From: Kingdonia uniflora
Taxonomy: Eukaryota; Streptophyta; Magnoliopsida; Ranunculales; Circaeasteraceae
Assembly (NCBI GenBank): GCA_014058105.1
Contig: JACGCM010000779.1
Coordinates: 620,001-684,000, forward strand
DNA length: 64,000 nt
Direction of reading: 5' to 3'
In this document: positions 1 through 10,587 of the stretch, one piece after another
Layout of the letters: each line of letters begins with the position of its first letter
How positions within the stretch are numbered: the stretch's first letter is position 1
Made by a program: the position numbers and the translations under genes
Notes under the pieces: generated by a model
What the model was told of the DNA's origin: nothing
The model's input: the letters and a program-made list of their open reading frames with translations, nothing else
Databases searched by the model: none

Positions 1-348
1 ACGGAAAATTCCAGATGAAGACAATAAACTCGGTCTCCTTTGTAACCTCAATTGGATAGAGGAAACCCGCGACAAGGCCATTAAGAATTTGAGACGATAC
101 CATGACACATTGAAAGTTGCATACAACAAAAAAGTTTGTAAATGGAAATTTGGTATTGGAGACCTTGTCCTACGACGGATCCAAGATAGTACTCGGCCTA
201 AAATTCTAGAAAATTATTAGAAAACTGGGAAGGGCCATACATTGTTAGTAACAAAACAGATAGTGGAACTTATTTGTTAATGATTAAAGATGAAATACAT
301 CTCAAATATCTATGGAACACTGCTCAGCTGAAACTATTTTACAGATGA
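1..348 (+). pseudogene. Ty3/gypsy integrase C-terminal end (element L)
   Basis: The + strand frame begins mid-protein and reads NLNWIEETRDKAIKNLRRY, then FGIGDLVLRR, the typical C-terminal end of plant gypsy integrase (the helix before and the 'GDLVLR' strand of the chromodomain-less tail). The frame hits a stop near 218 and the family signature resumes one frame away (NWEGPYIVSNKT...), so it carries a frameshift. It ends with a stop near 346. The equivalent minus-strand segments of elements 1 and 2 (about 16800-17115 and 38770-39050) have the same motif order. Confidence 0.85.
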
Positions 349-400
349 CACTGTAACCGTTTTCATCGATTCAAATAAACAAATTTTGTTATTAGTTTCC

Positions 401-1060
401 TCCTTACTATTTCGATTTGATCTCAATCTATACTTGTCAAGTATGCATTAGACAAACAATATCCTTACTATTTCGATTTGATATCGATCTATACTTGACA
501 AGTATGCATCAGACAAACAACCTCCTTACTATTTTGATTTGATTTCTGTCCATACTTGTCAAATATGGATAAGATAAATAATATCCTTACTATTTCGATT
601 TGATCACGATCCATACTTGAAAAGTATGCATCAGGTAAAAAATATCCTTATTATTTCGATTTGATCTCGATCCATACTTGACAAGTATGCATCAAACAAA
701 CAATATCCTTACTATTTCGATTTGATCTTGATCTATACTTGACACGTATGTATTAGATAAACAATATCCTTACTATTTTGATTTGATCTCGTCCATACTT
801 GACAAGTTTGTATTAGACAAACAATATCCTTGCTATTTTTGATTTGATCTCGACCCATTCTTGACAAGTATGCATTAGGCAAACAATATCCTTACTATTT
901 TAATTTGATCTCGATCTATACTTGACAAGTATGCATCAGACAAATAACTCCTTACCATTTTTGATTTGATCTCAACCCATACTTGATCAGTATGCATAAG
1001 ATAAACAAAATCCTTACTATCTTGATTTTCTCTTGTTCAATACTTAACAAGTACACCTAA
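401..1060 (+). repeat. Tandem array, 61-bp unit, about 11 copies (element L)
   Basis: TCCTTACTAT-type unit starts fall at 401, 462, 523, 584, 645, 706, 767, 827, 889, 949 and 1011, giving spacings of 60-62 bp. Each unit carries an almost constant core TACTTGACAAGTATGCAT, whose first 13 bases form an inverted repeat (TACTTG, one base, CAAGTA). The last unit decays after about 1060. The array lies between the integrase end and the 3' end of the antisense gene, the position known to breed tandem repeats in Tat/Ogre-type elements. No similarity to the arrays of elements 1 and 2 is visible. Confidence 0.95.
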
Positions 1061-1499
1061 GGACTATCATTCAATTTCATGCAAACAATATCCAACTAGA
1101 GGATATTCTACTTCGCGCTCTTTACTTATCGAATAACCTCTGACAGAACTTTTGTTCTTCTCAAATCTAAATACTGATACCCATCTAAGGATATACATCT
1201 GGTACTCATTCTCATTACTTGCCATTTCATGGCCATCTTTCAGATATCACGTGCACAAGCATTCCTTACCTATCTGCTGCAATCTATAGTCACATTCGAT
1301 AATATCGCTTTATCAAATCTACTTCTTAGAATTATTTACAAAACACATGCACAATTTTTTTTTCAGAATAAATTTTTTTTTGCAACACAAATATTCATCG
1401 CACACTGCAGATTAACTTTTTTTGGTCCCACTGACCATTTTTATACTTTCACCAACATAACACTGCTCACACAAGGTTTAACATTTTAGAAGGAGATTT
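1061..1499. other. Spacer between array and antisense gene (element L)
   Basis: AT-rich, with pyrimidine-rich + strand segments. A short open frame at 1229-1489 is low-complexity and has no homologue in the sister elements. This stretch should contain the 3' UTR and poly(A) region of the antisense gene ending at 1500; no definite signal was seen. Confidence 0.5.
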
Positions 1500-3560
1500 T
1501 TATTTATTCATATTTAGGGCACCTTTGGGTACCTGCACATCTGCTACCTCCCCAGGACGAGCACCATTAGCCTCCATCATCATATCATCTTCGATAACTT
1601 TAGTTGCCCCACGTACTTCGAGAGTCTGGGGTACTTCGTGTTCTGAGTTATCATCGAAAGTAGCACCACCAGATTTTGTAAGCCCCTTGTAGAATTTTTT
1701 CCTTTCCTTCAACTCTTCATACTGTCTTACAAAATGCGCCTTCACTTCCCTACATATTTCCAGTTTCTCAGCGTTCATCTGAGCCCTTGCCTCATCGAGA
1801 AGTTTACCCTGCTCTAGCTCCAATACTTTTCGTACATCGGCAACTTGCTCCCTTACATCTTTTTCAAAGTTTGTTTTTTGTAACGCCAAAGCCTTCTTTT
1901 TATCTTTCTCTTATACTTTCTTCGCTTCACAAAGCGCAACTTCCCTCGCCTTTTTCACATCCAGCTTGTACCTATTCAACGTTGCATTCAACTTAGCCTT
2001 CTCCGCGATCAAATCCTTATCTATATTTTCATAGGTAATAATTTGATTTGCCAGCTCACTACTGCCCACAACGCGACTCATGGCTTCAGTCACCAACTTG
2101 TTAATCTGCATCAAAGTCATATAATGAGTATTCGAGTGACCTACCAATTTTTTCAATCGCAGCAAAGCATTAAAATTTCTCACCTTCGGCATGTTCCTCT
2201 GGCCCTCACTAAAAAAATTATTCAAGCTCTCAATCCCCACCAAACAATCCTCCAGTTCCATCTTAAGCTCATCCGTCCGAGAAGTATAAGAATTCATGGT
2301 CTTCTAAATTTCTGACTCAGACTCTTTGACAAATTTTTTCTTCGACGTCTCACCACCAACGCTCTTCTTCGGGAATACACTGCCCAAACCCCATAGATAA
2401 CACCCATCCACTACAACAGCTAGTTTAGCGGTACCAGCCACCCCCTCCGTTGCCGACTATCGAGTAGTCCTCTTAGGAGGATGCAGTGGAGGAACATCAG
2501 AACTCACCACCCTCCTCTTCTTACTCTTTCCCAGAGATTCCTGAAACATGGCATCTATCTCTATATCAGTGTTGTACCTAGCCAAGGAAGGATTTTCCAG
2601 TGACAAGCTAGCTTCTGCGGCTCTCTTGTTCTTCGCCGATATTTTTTCGTTGATAACATGCATTTTAGAGCCTTTAGCCTTCAACCTCTTTAGACCATCA
2701 TCTTGGAATAGAGTGCTTACGAGATCTTGGTTGATGACCAGATTATCAATCCTACCAAAGAACTCTTTCCTCACCTTATACAGCTCTTCTTTTACCTTTG
2801 ACTTCCCGTCGACCTCTTTCAAAGCTGCAAACATAAAAAAAAGTTAGCCACAACACACATCCCATTCAAATAATTCAAACATCAACAATTATAATTACCT
2901 AACCAGACACCTAAGTAAAAAGTCTTTTTCCTTAAGGGTTTCCCAGGGTCTTTCTTGTCAAACTCATAATTTTCGGAGACAAGTAAGCATTCGTCGGTGT
3001 ATTGCCCCCTAGTTGACATCATATCATATAACAATGGTCTTTTCAGAAACCTCGCCAAATACCGGTAGCCTAACTTCTGCGGGTTCATCTTGAGCATGTA
3101 GTATACACATAAATCATTGACGGTTATCAACTCCTTCCCCTTGGCCTTAAGTTGACCATTTATTGCCCCACATACCCTAAACCAATCATACACATTCGGA
3201 TTGAACTGCCCCGGTGCCACATCAAAAAAGTTTATTAACTTTATTTGGTCAGCTCTAAGGGGAAGTTTCAACACTTTCTTAATTTGTTATCGATGAACCA
3301 AAATCTCGTTTAATGGTATTTCCTGGTCGATCATTTCATATTGATATTCCTCTAACCTTATATCAGCCTGAATACTGTACTTATTTTTAAAGCTTAATAT
3401 CTCTTTGGTCTCTAGACCCTCTCCATAACATACCTCCTCACCCTCCTTCACATCTACTTCCCCATCCCTACTTCCTTCTCGATCACTAGTTTGGGTCTCG
3501 TGATCTACATCCGTCTCTGTGGCCTCTTCATCAGATAATTCGACAACACTAGTGCCACCC
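1500..3560 (-). pseudogene. Antisense accessory gene of element L (gypsy-type transposon domain plus coiled coil)
   Basis: It is transcribed opposite to pol. Exon 1 (about 3560-2898) starts with an acidic stretch (VVELSDEEATETDVDHETQ) and continues with a domain containing [20 protein letters not shown] and [18 protein letters not shown]; this resembles, from memory, the plant 'putative gypsy type transposon' family (PF04195-like). A stop interrupts it near 3287. On the minus strand the donor reads GGTTAG|GTAATTATA and the acceptor TTTGCAG|CTTTG, giving an intron at about 2835-2897. Exon 2 (2834-1500) is one 445-codon frame with only three internal stops (2457-2459, about 2305, 1911-1913). 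It is rich in charged heptads ([16 protein letters not shown]) and predicted coiled coil. Function unknown; in maize Grande an antisense gene in the same position encodes a nuclear protein. Confidence 0.8.
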
Positions 3561-4674
3561 TAAACTGTTCCACGCTACCTTGATCGGCACTACTCAACCC
3601 CACCCTATATTTCCCCCCAACTGTTGTACATAAGTCCTCACATCAATTATCAGGGGTACTACATCTTTAAGATTCACGCATATATCTTTTTCATCATTTT
3701 GAATTGGTTCAGCTATTTTAAACGACCTATAAATTAGATTTCATATTTTTTACACAGTTAGTATTTATCATATCCGATACATATATATGTTCATACGTTC
3801 ATATATTCTTATCTATATAGTTGCCGAGATTACTCTCCAATATATTATTCTCAATTACTATCTGATACAATCATTATTACAGTTCAATTTCTTCATACAG
3901 TTCTCGATACACTTCTATAACTTATTTCCTAGTCATAAACCTCGATTACTGTACTACATTCAGTTCTCGATGGTTTTTTATTATAAATTATGACATCGAT
4001 TATTCATTAATATGTGTTTTTTCCAATTTCAGGAAATCAAAAGTTATCGAAGAAACTTGGACTATTTCCCGCCAAAACAATAAACTTTCAAACGACGGAT
4101 ATCGCCTTTTCCGGTGATAATTCTAGCCAAATCTAAAACTGCTTTGGCACGAAATCCTTACTTTCTCGCCGTCAACCAAACTAAATCCCTAGTATCTCAC
4201 AATCTCTACCGCCTTGCAAACAGTTCTCCCTCCACCACTCACCCCCAATTACGCCCCACCATCCCCTACAATCCCCTTTATTAACTGCTACAACTTCATT
4301 ACCATAAAAAAATATACCATTTGCAATCGTTAAACCTAACTCCATCACATCTATCACAAACCCTAACCCCATTTGAAATCTACAAGCACATCCTCCACAT
4401 GATACACATTTCCTTCTACATATACCTTATATTAATCTACATCTACCATTGTAAATCATGAACCAAACAAAGAATAATGTAAATCAAACGCAATTACTAA
4501 CCTTGTAACCTCGCTGCTTCTCTATCTCTCTCTTTAGCCCCTTTTGCTCTTTCGATCAATACATCAATCTCATCCTTCCCAATTGTAGCCAACAAATCCA
4601 AAAATGAGAACGAGCAATTTGCACTGGATTTTTTTTATGAGTTTCCAAGGTATGAACAGTCGCCTACCTCCAAA
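3561..4674 (-). other. Probable 5' leader exon and intron of the element L antisense gene
   Basis: No long frame crosses this stretch. On the minus strand a short open segment (about 4628-4502, including DLLATIGKDEIDVLIERAKG) lies just downstream of the TATA box and ends at a donor-like CAAG|GTTAGTAATT at 4501-4500. This looks like a leader or first exon. The rest (3561-4500) would then be intron plus decayed N-terminal coding sequence. The acceptor was not located with certainty. Short frames at 3787-3993 and 4181-4372 are low-complexity and not supported. Confidence 0.4.
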
Positions 4675-4694
4675 CTATTTATAGACCCCACGTG
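4675..4694 (-). promoter_or_regulatory. Antisense TATA box with adjacent G-box
   Basis: On the minus strand CACGTG (4694-4689) is followed five bases later by CTATAAATAG (4684-4675), upstream of the putative leader exon of the antisense gene. CACGTG is the plant G-box core and CTATAAATAG is a near-ideal plant TATA box. It is internal to the element and directed against pol, so it is separate from the LTR promoter at 6786-6793. That it is active is inference. Confidence 0.55.
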
Positions 4695-5247
4695 ACTGCT
4701 CGTCGTACCACTTCGCGACCGTTCGCCTCCTCGAGCGTGATGCCTTACACGTATTATCTCGGTGTCCTTGACCCTTCGCCTTCTTGAACTCAATAATCCC
4801 CTTTATTGGTGTTCCAATCCTTCCATATCTCGAAGAATTTCTTCTGCAATATTCGTACTTAACAATGCACACCTAATTTTTTTTTGCAGAAATAGTGCAC
4901 ATCATTTTCTTTATTCTCTCAAATTTTACCCAAAGGATAACACCTTGCCATCGGTGATTAACCTCATCTTCCCCACCTCCAACCTCTATTTAATATACAA
5001 ACCCTTATATTTTGAAAACTTTTGACAAACAAGAAATTGTAATCATAATCAATTAGTACTAGTTATTCTATCATTCCAACATTTTGCAAGTCAAACTTCA
5101 TTTGTCAAAAAACAAAATTCCACAATCCAACATCGACACCTACATACTCATATACAATTTAAATCTTCATTTCATTTCAACAACAAAATGACCTTTACAT
5201 AAAATTTTCAAACATTCGAATTATAAAACCCTCGCTACGGCATCATC

Positions 5248-5517
5248 TTATCTCTTTACCAATTTCTTCGCGCACGTCGACATAAAAGCCACACGCTCTG
5301 GAAGTGTCCAATATTGCAATTGGCAGCGAAATGTAAAATCCTCCTCAGCGTCCTTGGCTTCTGCCTCGCTCATACCATCATAATCAGGTTCTTCAGGATC
5401 CTCCAAGTAAATGTTCACTTTCCACAAGAGTCCAATATACTTACCGTATATTTCCCAATACTTTGCTTGTATACGACTATATACCTCGCTACGTGCCTGT
5501 GATCTTGTCTTCACCAT
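5248..5517 (-). CDS. Short antisense ORF (89 aa), accessory protein of Tat-like element
   Basis: Starts with [15 protein letters not shown] and ends ...[12 protein letters not shown]. The upstream in-frame ATG at 5589 is rejected because a TATA box (5566-5557) lies between it and the ATG at 5517, 40 bp upstream of the latter. The protein has an acidic middle ([20 protein letters not shown]) and a basic end; no membrane segment or known domain is visible. A related start, MVRTRSQRAR, occurs at 24788 in element 2. The motif [14 protein letters not shown] lines up loosely with KMVELHMRFFRNH in the short gene of element N at 49578-49916. It is intact. Function unknown. Confidence 0.65.
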   Translation of the reverse strand: MVKTRSQARSEVYSRIQAKYWEIYGKYIGLLWKVNIYLEDPEEPDYDGMSEAEAKDAEEDFTFRCQLQYWTLPERVAFMSTCAKKLVKR

Positions 5518-5556
5518 CTTTTCAAACCAATATGATTCTCCTTCACATAACAGGGG

Positions 5557-5566
5557 GTATTTATAC
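5557..5566 (-). promoter_or_regulatory. TATA box of the 89-aa antisense ORF
   Basis: The minus strand reads GTATAAATAC, 40 bp upstream of the ATG at 5517. The same arrangement, TATA then short ORF, is seen before the related genes at 24788 and 49916. Confidence 0.5.
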
Positions 5567-5589
5567 TCCTTTTTAGTCAAAGTCAACAA

Positions 5590-6099
5590 CCATAATTTAA
5601 TTTACCTCGGAACGTACATTCACAAATAGTCACCTCAATCAACCTCAAAATTCGTTCTTGGACCCACTCGTCAAACTATACTTCGAGTTGTTTATACATT
5701 CCAATACTCATTTTACTCATAGATGCCTTTGACAATAAAAACATATATGCATATACAATTGATAAAAAAGGAAAAAAGAAGTCGAAGTAATATCTTTATT
5801 TGATAAACAAACTGTTACATATTACATTCGATAAATTTATCCTTCGATTACATTACATCACTACACTACTATCTTTACATTTGACTTACACGACTGATTA
5901 CCCTGTATTTTCTTTTCACCAGAATCTGACATTAAAGCCTCTTTCCAGTCTGAAGAAGCTCAATGAATCTCAAGTCACTGAACTTCTAAGAGCTACTTCT
6001 ACAGATAAAGGCAGCAAAAAATTGCAAGAAACCTCCTACATTCGGCATGATCCCTGAACGCCCATCCAAGCTTTAAATCCTCATCATCAACAAGAACAT
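5590..6099. other. Spacer between short antisense genes (element L)
   Basis: Mostly non-coding. On the minus strand a frame shifted relative to the 6327-6100 ORF stays open to a stop at 5999-6001 and includes VLVDDEDLKLGWAFRDHAEC. The upstream gene may therefore have originally extended to about 5999 and be shortened by a frameshift. The rest is AT-rich with no feature seen. Confidence 0.4.
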
Positions 6100-6327
6100 T
6101 TATCCCTTCTCCCTCAAACCGATACACTCCATTACCTTCACATCGCATGATGACACAATTGTTTCCAACAGATACACATCTTCTCTGACTCTACCTATCT
6201 CCAACCCCAGCGCCGTGACATGATCAACTGACGGGTTATAAAATACCAGCTCTGGATAGATTTTTACCTCAGGCTGTTCACCATCTTCATCCTCCGATAA
6301 CATTTTATGCCACACTTGGGGAGGCAT
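6100..6327 (-). CDS. Short antisense ORF (75 aa) next to the 3' LTR, possibly frameshifted
   Basis: Starts MPPQVWHKMLSEDEDGEQ and ends CIGLREKG. The first third is acidic; a middle segment (LVFYNPSVDHVTALGLEIGR) is mixed. A TATA-like element (TATAAAT, 6375-6369 on the minus strand) lies 42 bp upstream. The frame closes at 6100, but a neighbouring frame is open and coding-like down to 5999, giving about 109 codons, close to the 112 of the short gene in element N. No domain recognised; conserved position rather than sequence is the main support. Confidence 0.45.
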   Translation of the reverse strand: MPPQVWHKMLSEDEDGEQPEVKIYPELVFYNPSVDHVTALGLEIGRVREDVYLLETIVSSCDVKVMECIGLREKG

Positions 6328-6559
6328 CCTTCCAAACCGCCACCATCACACCTTCCTTAACCTCCCAATTTATACCCAAACTTAACTCTGCCAGGTTCAT
6401 TATACCGCATTAATTGTACCTCGGGAATGATTTGACCAGATACAATTCACTTTGACCTCGGAAATGACAATGACGACTCATCTTAAAATTCGACAACCTC
6501 TTCAGCTTCCAATTTCTTCTCGACACAACCACAAATACTTATGTCGAGAATGGGGCGAT
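6328..6559 (+). other. Element L 3' end with polypurine tract
   Basis: Non-coding sequence between the outermost antisense ORF and the LTR. It ends in a purine-rich GAGAATGGGGCGA (6547-6558 region) directly before the LTR start. Equivalents are GAGAGGGGGCGAA before the element N LTR (about 50155-50167) and, on the minus strand, GAGAGGGGGCGG before the element 2 3' LTR. Confidence 0.6.
6369..6375 (-). promoter_or_regulatory. TATA box of the 75-aa antisense ORF
   Basis: The minus strand reads GGGTATAAATTGGG, 42 bp upstream of the ATG at 6327. It is the third TATA-plus-ORF pair on the minus strand in this element. Confidence 0.45.
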
Positions 6560-7071
6560 TGTAGTAGCATATTCTCCAAATTCGATAAGAGTAAGCCAGC
6601 AAAGCGTAGTCGAAGACAACTATACATGATCGAAGGTTAATATTTGAGAAGTTACCTCAAGACCTTAACCTGGCAAAAGTAGCCATTATTTTTGGTCAAG
6701 AAAAGAGCTATTAGAGATCCGCGAAGTTTGCCCACTCCCCCTAAATAGGAGACTATTCTTTCTTTTTGTAAACTGTCCGTGTCTACTATAAATACAGGCA
6801 AAAAATAGATGATAAAAGATCTGACAATCTGCAAACTTTACCATTTTGTTACTTCTTAACCCTACTATCACTCCAAATTTTGTAATAACTAGTAATATAC
6901 TGGATTTTACATTAAAATCTTCCTCGAGGTCATAGTTTTTCTAAGTTTTTACAGAGTTTTCCACGTAAAATCTTGTTTATCTAGTCTTATTACATTCTCT
7001 TTACGAATAAGTATTGGCAAAGATTCTCCTTCTAGAAAACATGCCACTATAATATTAATTCAAAAACTACA
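6560..7071 (+). repeat. 3' LTR of element L
   Basis: Starts TGTAGTAGCATATTC right after the polypurine tract and ends at AAAACTACA, giving TG...CA ends with matching TGTAGT/ACTACA termini. The start matches the LTR starts of N (TGTGGTAGCCTACTC) and element 2 (TGTAGTGGCTTATTC). A TATA box TATAAATA lies at 6786-6793, leaving about 280 bp of R-U5, as in N (about 290) and element 2 (about 260). The right end is inferred from this spacing and the terminal repeat, since the partner LTR is outside the window. Confidence 0.65.
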
Positions 7072-7319
7072 GTGAAGTGCATGTTTTCAAAATATGCTAA
7101 GCGAACTTGAATTAGTCGCTAATAAAAAGATAGTACATCTAGCTTAAAATAGTCTAAAATATTATAGTGTATACTTGGTACAATTTTAAAATTTAGGCTT
7201 TGCTATAATATTTATATCAGGGTAAAATTAGTTTAAGTATTTGGAAATTTGTCGAAAATATATCATATATTGTCAAAGTGCCATTATTTAACTTTTCTTC
7301 AAAAAACATTTAAAGAAAT

Positions 7320-7450
7320 GATTTCCTACCCCCAAACTTAAATGAAACATTGTCCTCAATGTTTGAGAGCATATAAAAAAATGAAGGATAAAAACGAGAA
7401 TTTCTCACCTGAATGTGTTATGGGTTGCCTCCCAAGAAGCGCTAAGTTTA
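7320..7450 (-). other. Conserved Athila-type 3' internal motifs
   Basis: The minus strand carries CTTCTTGGGAGGCAACCCAT (about 7437-7418), then TTGAGGACAATGTTTCATTT and AAGTTTGGGGGTAGG (about 7360-7325). I recognise this pair of blocks from the non-coding 3' internal region of many plant Athila-type retrotransposons. It fixes the orientation of the element. The region 7072-7319 downstream is AT-rich and without other features. Confidence 0.6.
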
Positions 7451-8181
7451 CCGTCTTCAGCCAGATGAATGTACCCCTAAACTTAAGATTTTTAATATGA
7501 CTGGAAAGGTACGAAGTTGAAAAGGTGATGTACTATCCTGGTTATAAATTCTCTTTCAAAAACTATATTACACATGAATGGTGATCCTTAATATTAGCCC
7601 CTAATTGGGCAGATATATTATGTAAAAACCAGATCGAGTTTAAAACTAATTCTTTATGAAAAAGATTTTTTCTAAAAACATTGCTTATCATTTGATGATT
7701 TGAGAAAAACCATTTTCTCCAAGTTAAAGCAAACACATACCCAGGGAACATATTTTCCTTTAGAATTTTCAATTCAATCATATGATTATTACGTGTTGTA
7801 GTAAATAAGAAGATTGGTATACAAGTATTCATCCCTGAAAATGTACTAGATTCAAAATTTGATTTTCCTGGAAAGATATTTTCTTTGAAATTTTTTAAAA
7901 CCCCCATGATATCGTTGATATTCTAAAAAAATGTGATAGGTGGCTATGACAAAGATATTCTGTGAGGCATCCCTAAAATTATAATTTTTCAAAAAGATGT
8001 TTTTTTTTAGTCGAAGAAAAACTATATAACATATTTGTGGATGTGGGGATCGGGGAATAATTGACTCTAACAAACATCTAAAATTTATATGCCTAAAATC
8101 ACAACTTAGCGCAAGTGACTCATCCTGACCATTGATGTGGATATTCATTGGCTTAGGGACATGGCCAAGTTGAAGCATATT
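7451..8181. other. Athila-like internal region without recognisable gene
   Basis: AT-rich. Short minus-strand frames (7563-7907, 7852-8178) overlap in different registers and resemble no gag, RT or integrase motif. Read as decayed internal sequence of the Athila-like element. Confidence 0.4.
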
Positions 8182-9207
8182 TTAAAATGCTATTGATTGT
8201 ACTATTTCATGAATCTCAGGATCATTCAAGTCTTCAAAATAATTTAAACTTTCATCAACAAAAGTGTAACAAGAGTTATCTCCATACAAGTCCTCAAAAT
8301 TGGTTATGGTCATGGTACCCCCATTAGGCTCAAGCGATGGAGGTATGAATTTAAGAAAGAGATATGAAGAAGGTGACATTGGTTGGGATAAAGATGGAGC
8401 TCGTATTTTCTCAAGGATCGATGTTGAATTCACACTTCCAGAAAAATTGTCAACATCCTCATCATCTGAGAAATCGTCTAAGAATTTGGGAAAATACTCA
8501 CTTTCTATCGTGATATCATTTGTGAATTGGTGGGGCTCTATCGATAAAGAGATGGATAATGACATTGGTGGTTGAATGTTAAGGGCAAAATTAGGAGGTA
8601 ATTGAGAAAGAATTTTACTGAACATGTTAGCAACTTCTTTTAGAGCTTCTTGTGATAAATGATCGTCGGCCTTAAAATGTTCAATGTCTAAATCTGTCTT
8701 GTAATATGGTATCCATTCACCACACGGGGAAAACATTCCTTGATTATGCTTGAATTTATTATTTTCTAAATCACAAGGAGATTTAACTCCAAGTTGTTCT
8801 TCCTCAGTACTTAGAAGTTTTTCGTACTCTATTTCACTCTACGTTGTTGACAACTGAGTTATTTGAGTCTCTAATCTATAAATAGATTGGGTTGTAAAAG
8901 TTTGATTCACCAATGTCTATTATTGGAATTGTATTATTTGTTGCTGAAATTACAGCACTTGTTGTTGGCTTTCCATTGATTGTTGTATGAAGAGAGAAAG
9001 GGTGTCTTCCAAAGATGGTTTGAGTGGAGTTAGTGGGAACTGTTTAGATGATTGAAAGGATTGCTGAGACTGTATATAGGAATGAAGTTTGAAAAGTTCT
9101 ACGTATTGAGAATTTTTGTAATCCCATGATTGAAAATGATTTTGAGGATATTGTGGGATGTCAAAATGTGAGCCGTATGAATTTCAATGTTCTTGCATGT
9201 ATGACAT
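8182..9207 (-). pseudogene. Athila-like gag C-terminal region, decayed
   Basis: A single minus-strand frame runs from ATG 9207 (MSYMQEH) to 8182, about 342 codons, with five internal stops in its first half. Recognisable are SLEDTLSLFIQQSMESQQQ, then FQQQIIQFQ and QSIYRLETQITQLSTT. This is the glutamine-rich coiled-coil pattern ('LEDIV...LQFQQ...IQNLETQIGQLA') at the C-terminus of Athila-type gag. The intact second half (MFSPCGEWIPYYKTDLD...) is acidic and serine-rich, and I do not recognise it. No zinc knuckle is visible. Confidence 0.55.
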
Positions 9208-10568
9208 TTTATAATTAAATTAACACCCAATACAAAAACAAATCAATCAAGCCTAAAACTCTAGCACTTCAATATTTTTTTTAAAGAAATAATTGGGTCT
9301 CCCCTATTTTTTTCTATGTTAAAAAATGGATAGGATGGCTGAATGCTTTGGTTCCTACACTCTCTTATGTTACTGTGCTAGTACTAGCTTAGTGTAGATG
9401 TTCAGTCCTCACGCCCGAGTGAGTCGCCTTATCTTGCGTCAGCACTCGGAACAGTGACATCGCAAACCTACAACTAGTATTTCGCGGTGCTAGGCTGGGG
9501 CCGTATCATATGAACCCATGTTTGTGCCCCAGTATGGTATACCTATCCGTTGGGTCATGAAATCCTGTGGGAATCTTCTACTCTTTTTTAATATCGATTA
9601 TTTTCAGGTCTAGGACGTTCAATTTTCGTGTGATACGAATTTCTTCGTATCCCTTCGTTCAATTTACACAGTCCACACGACTTTATGTTCCTAGTGCGGG
9701 GGTGGAGAAGATATGAACCCCTTCTAGATGTCAAGTTTACAGAGGTACCAACCTGTGGGAAGTGTTTCACGGTGAAGCTGTGGCCACCCCTTCACTTAGG
9801 GGGCGAAAGAAGGAAGTGCCCCTTCACTTAGGGGGCACAAAAAGGATAAGATAGAAGCTTGCCAATGTAATTTGTAAATTCCACATGATATCTGAGTATC
9901 AACTTTGTGACTATTCTACAAAACAAGAGAAAAATGATTACTGAACTTGAGACAGCAATAGTAATCAAATTTCAAAGTTTATTGCACTTTATAATGTCTT
10001 TATTTTCAAATGCGAATATCTTTCTGCTCGCTTGAGAGATAACATTAAATAATATCAATTTGGAAAGATATTTCAGAAAGCAAAAACATTCAAGAAGGAA
10101 GGTTTCTAGAATTTAGCATCCCTGCCGCTCAAAACAAGTGATTAATGAACAGCGGTGTCCTTTACTGAGACTGTTTTTACTGTTGTTCCAAAAGACTGTA
10201 ACACTCGGACGACTAAACAGAAAAATATAATCTATAGCAATTCGGAAATATTTTTGAATTATCTAAAACTTTTGTAAGAAACGTATTTCTCAATTGTGAA
10301 GTTTAGATGGTCAAAAACTGTGAAAAGTTTAGGAACACACTCTTCAATGAAAACTGAGTATGTTTCTACCAAAATTAATATCTCTGAAAATGCCTATCAG
10401 AAATTGTTAAATCTAATTTATTCGGAAAGAAATCTCATAGATCTAGTCATAAAACTAATTGGCAAACTTAACAACTGACCTTGATAGCACATGAACAAAC
10501 TAAAATAGAAGAAAATAATTTAATGAAAAGAAATTCGGTTTTAAAAAGAATCATTTTCACCATTGCCT
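9208..10568 (-). other. Leader of the Athila-like element
   Basis: Non-coding leader between the primer binding site and the gag-like frame. It contains an 18-bp direct repeat CCCCTTCACTTAGGGGGC at 9787-9804 and 9819-9836. No open frame of note; 9588-9770 and 10296-10478 are short and unsupported. Confidence 0.5.
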
Positions 10569-10585
10569 CCCTGGCAACGGCGCCA
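10569..10585 (-). other. Primer binding site of the Athila-like element
   Basis: The minus strand reads TGGCGCCGTTGCCAGGG two bases inside the LTR end. It nearly matches the TGGCGCCGTTGCCGGGG-type site common in Athila elements. This fixes the 5' LTR as 10588-11803 and the orientation as minus. Confidence 0.8.
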
Positions 10586-10587
10586 TT

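Larger units (their letters stand above)
1..7071 (+). mobile_element. Element L: 3' part of a Tat-like Ty3/gypsy retrotransposon
   Basis: Only the 3' part is in the window; gag, protease, RT and the 5' LTR lie to the left. Order on the + strand: integrase C-terminus (1-348), 61-bp tandem array (401-1060), a spliced antisense gene (about 3560-1500), two short antisense genes (5517-5248 and 6327-6100), a polypurine tract, then the 3' LTR (6560-7071). The same order recurs in elements 1, 2 and N of this window. The right end is followed by Athila-like DNA, so L probably inserted into that element; GTGAA at 7072-7076 is the candidate target duplication, with its partner outside the window. Assignment to the Tat lineage is by analogy with element 2, which has two RNase H domains. 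Confidence 0.75.

Noticed and set aside
401..1060. Regularly spaced repeats as a CRISPR array
   Set aside because: The whole 61-bp unit repeats, with no unique spacers, and the context is a plant retrotransposon. It is a tandem array.
1229..1489. 86-aa + strand ORF as a gene
   Set aside because: Low-complexity, phenylalanine-rich, no counterpart in sister elements; lies in the non-coding 3' flank of the antisense gene.
5248..5589. 113-aa version of the short antisense ORF starting at 5589
   Set aside because: The TATA box at 5566-5557 lies downstream of that ATG, and the MVKTRSQ start at 5517 has a match in element 2.
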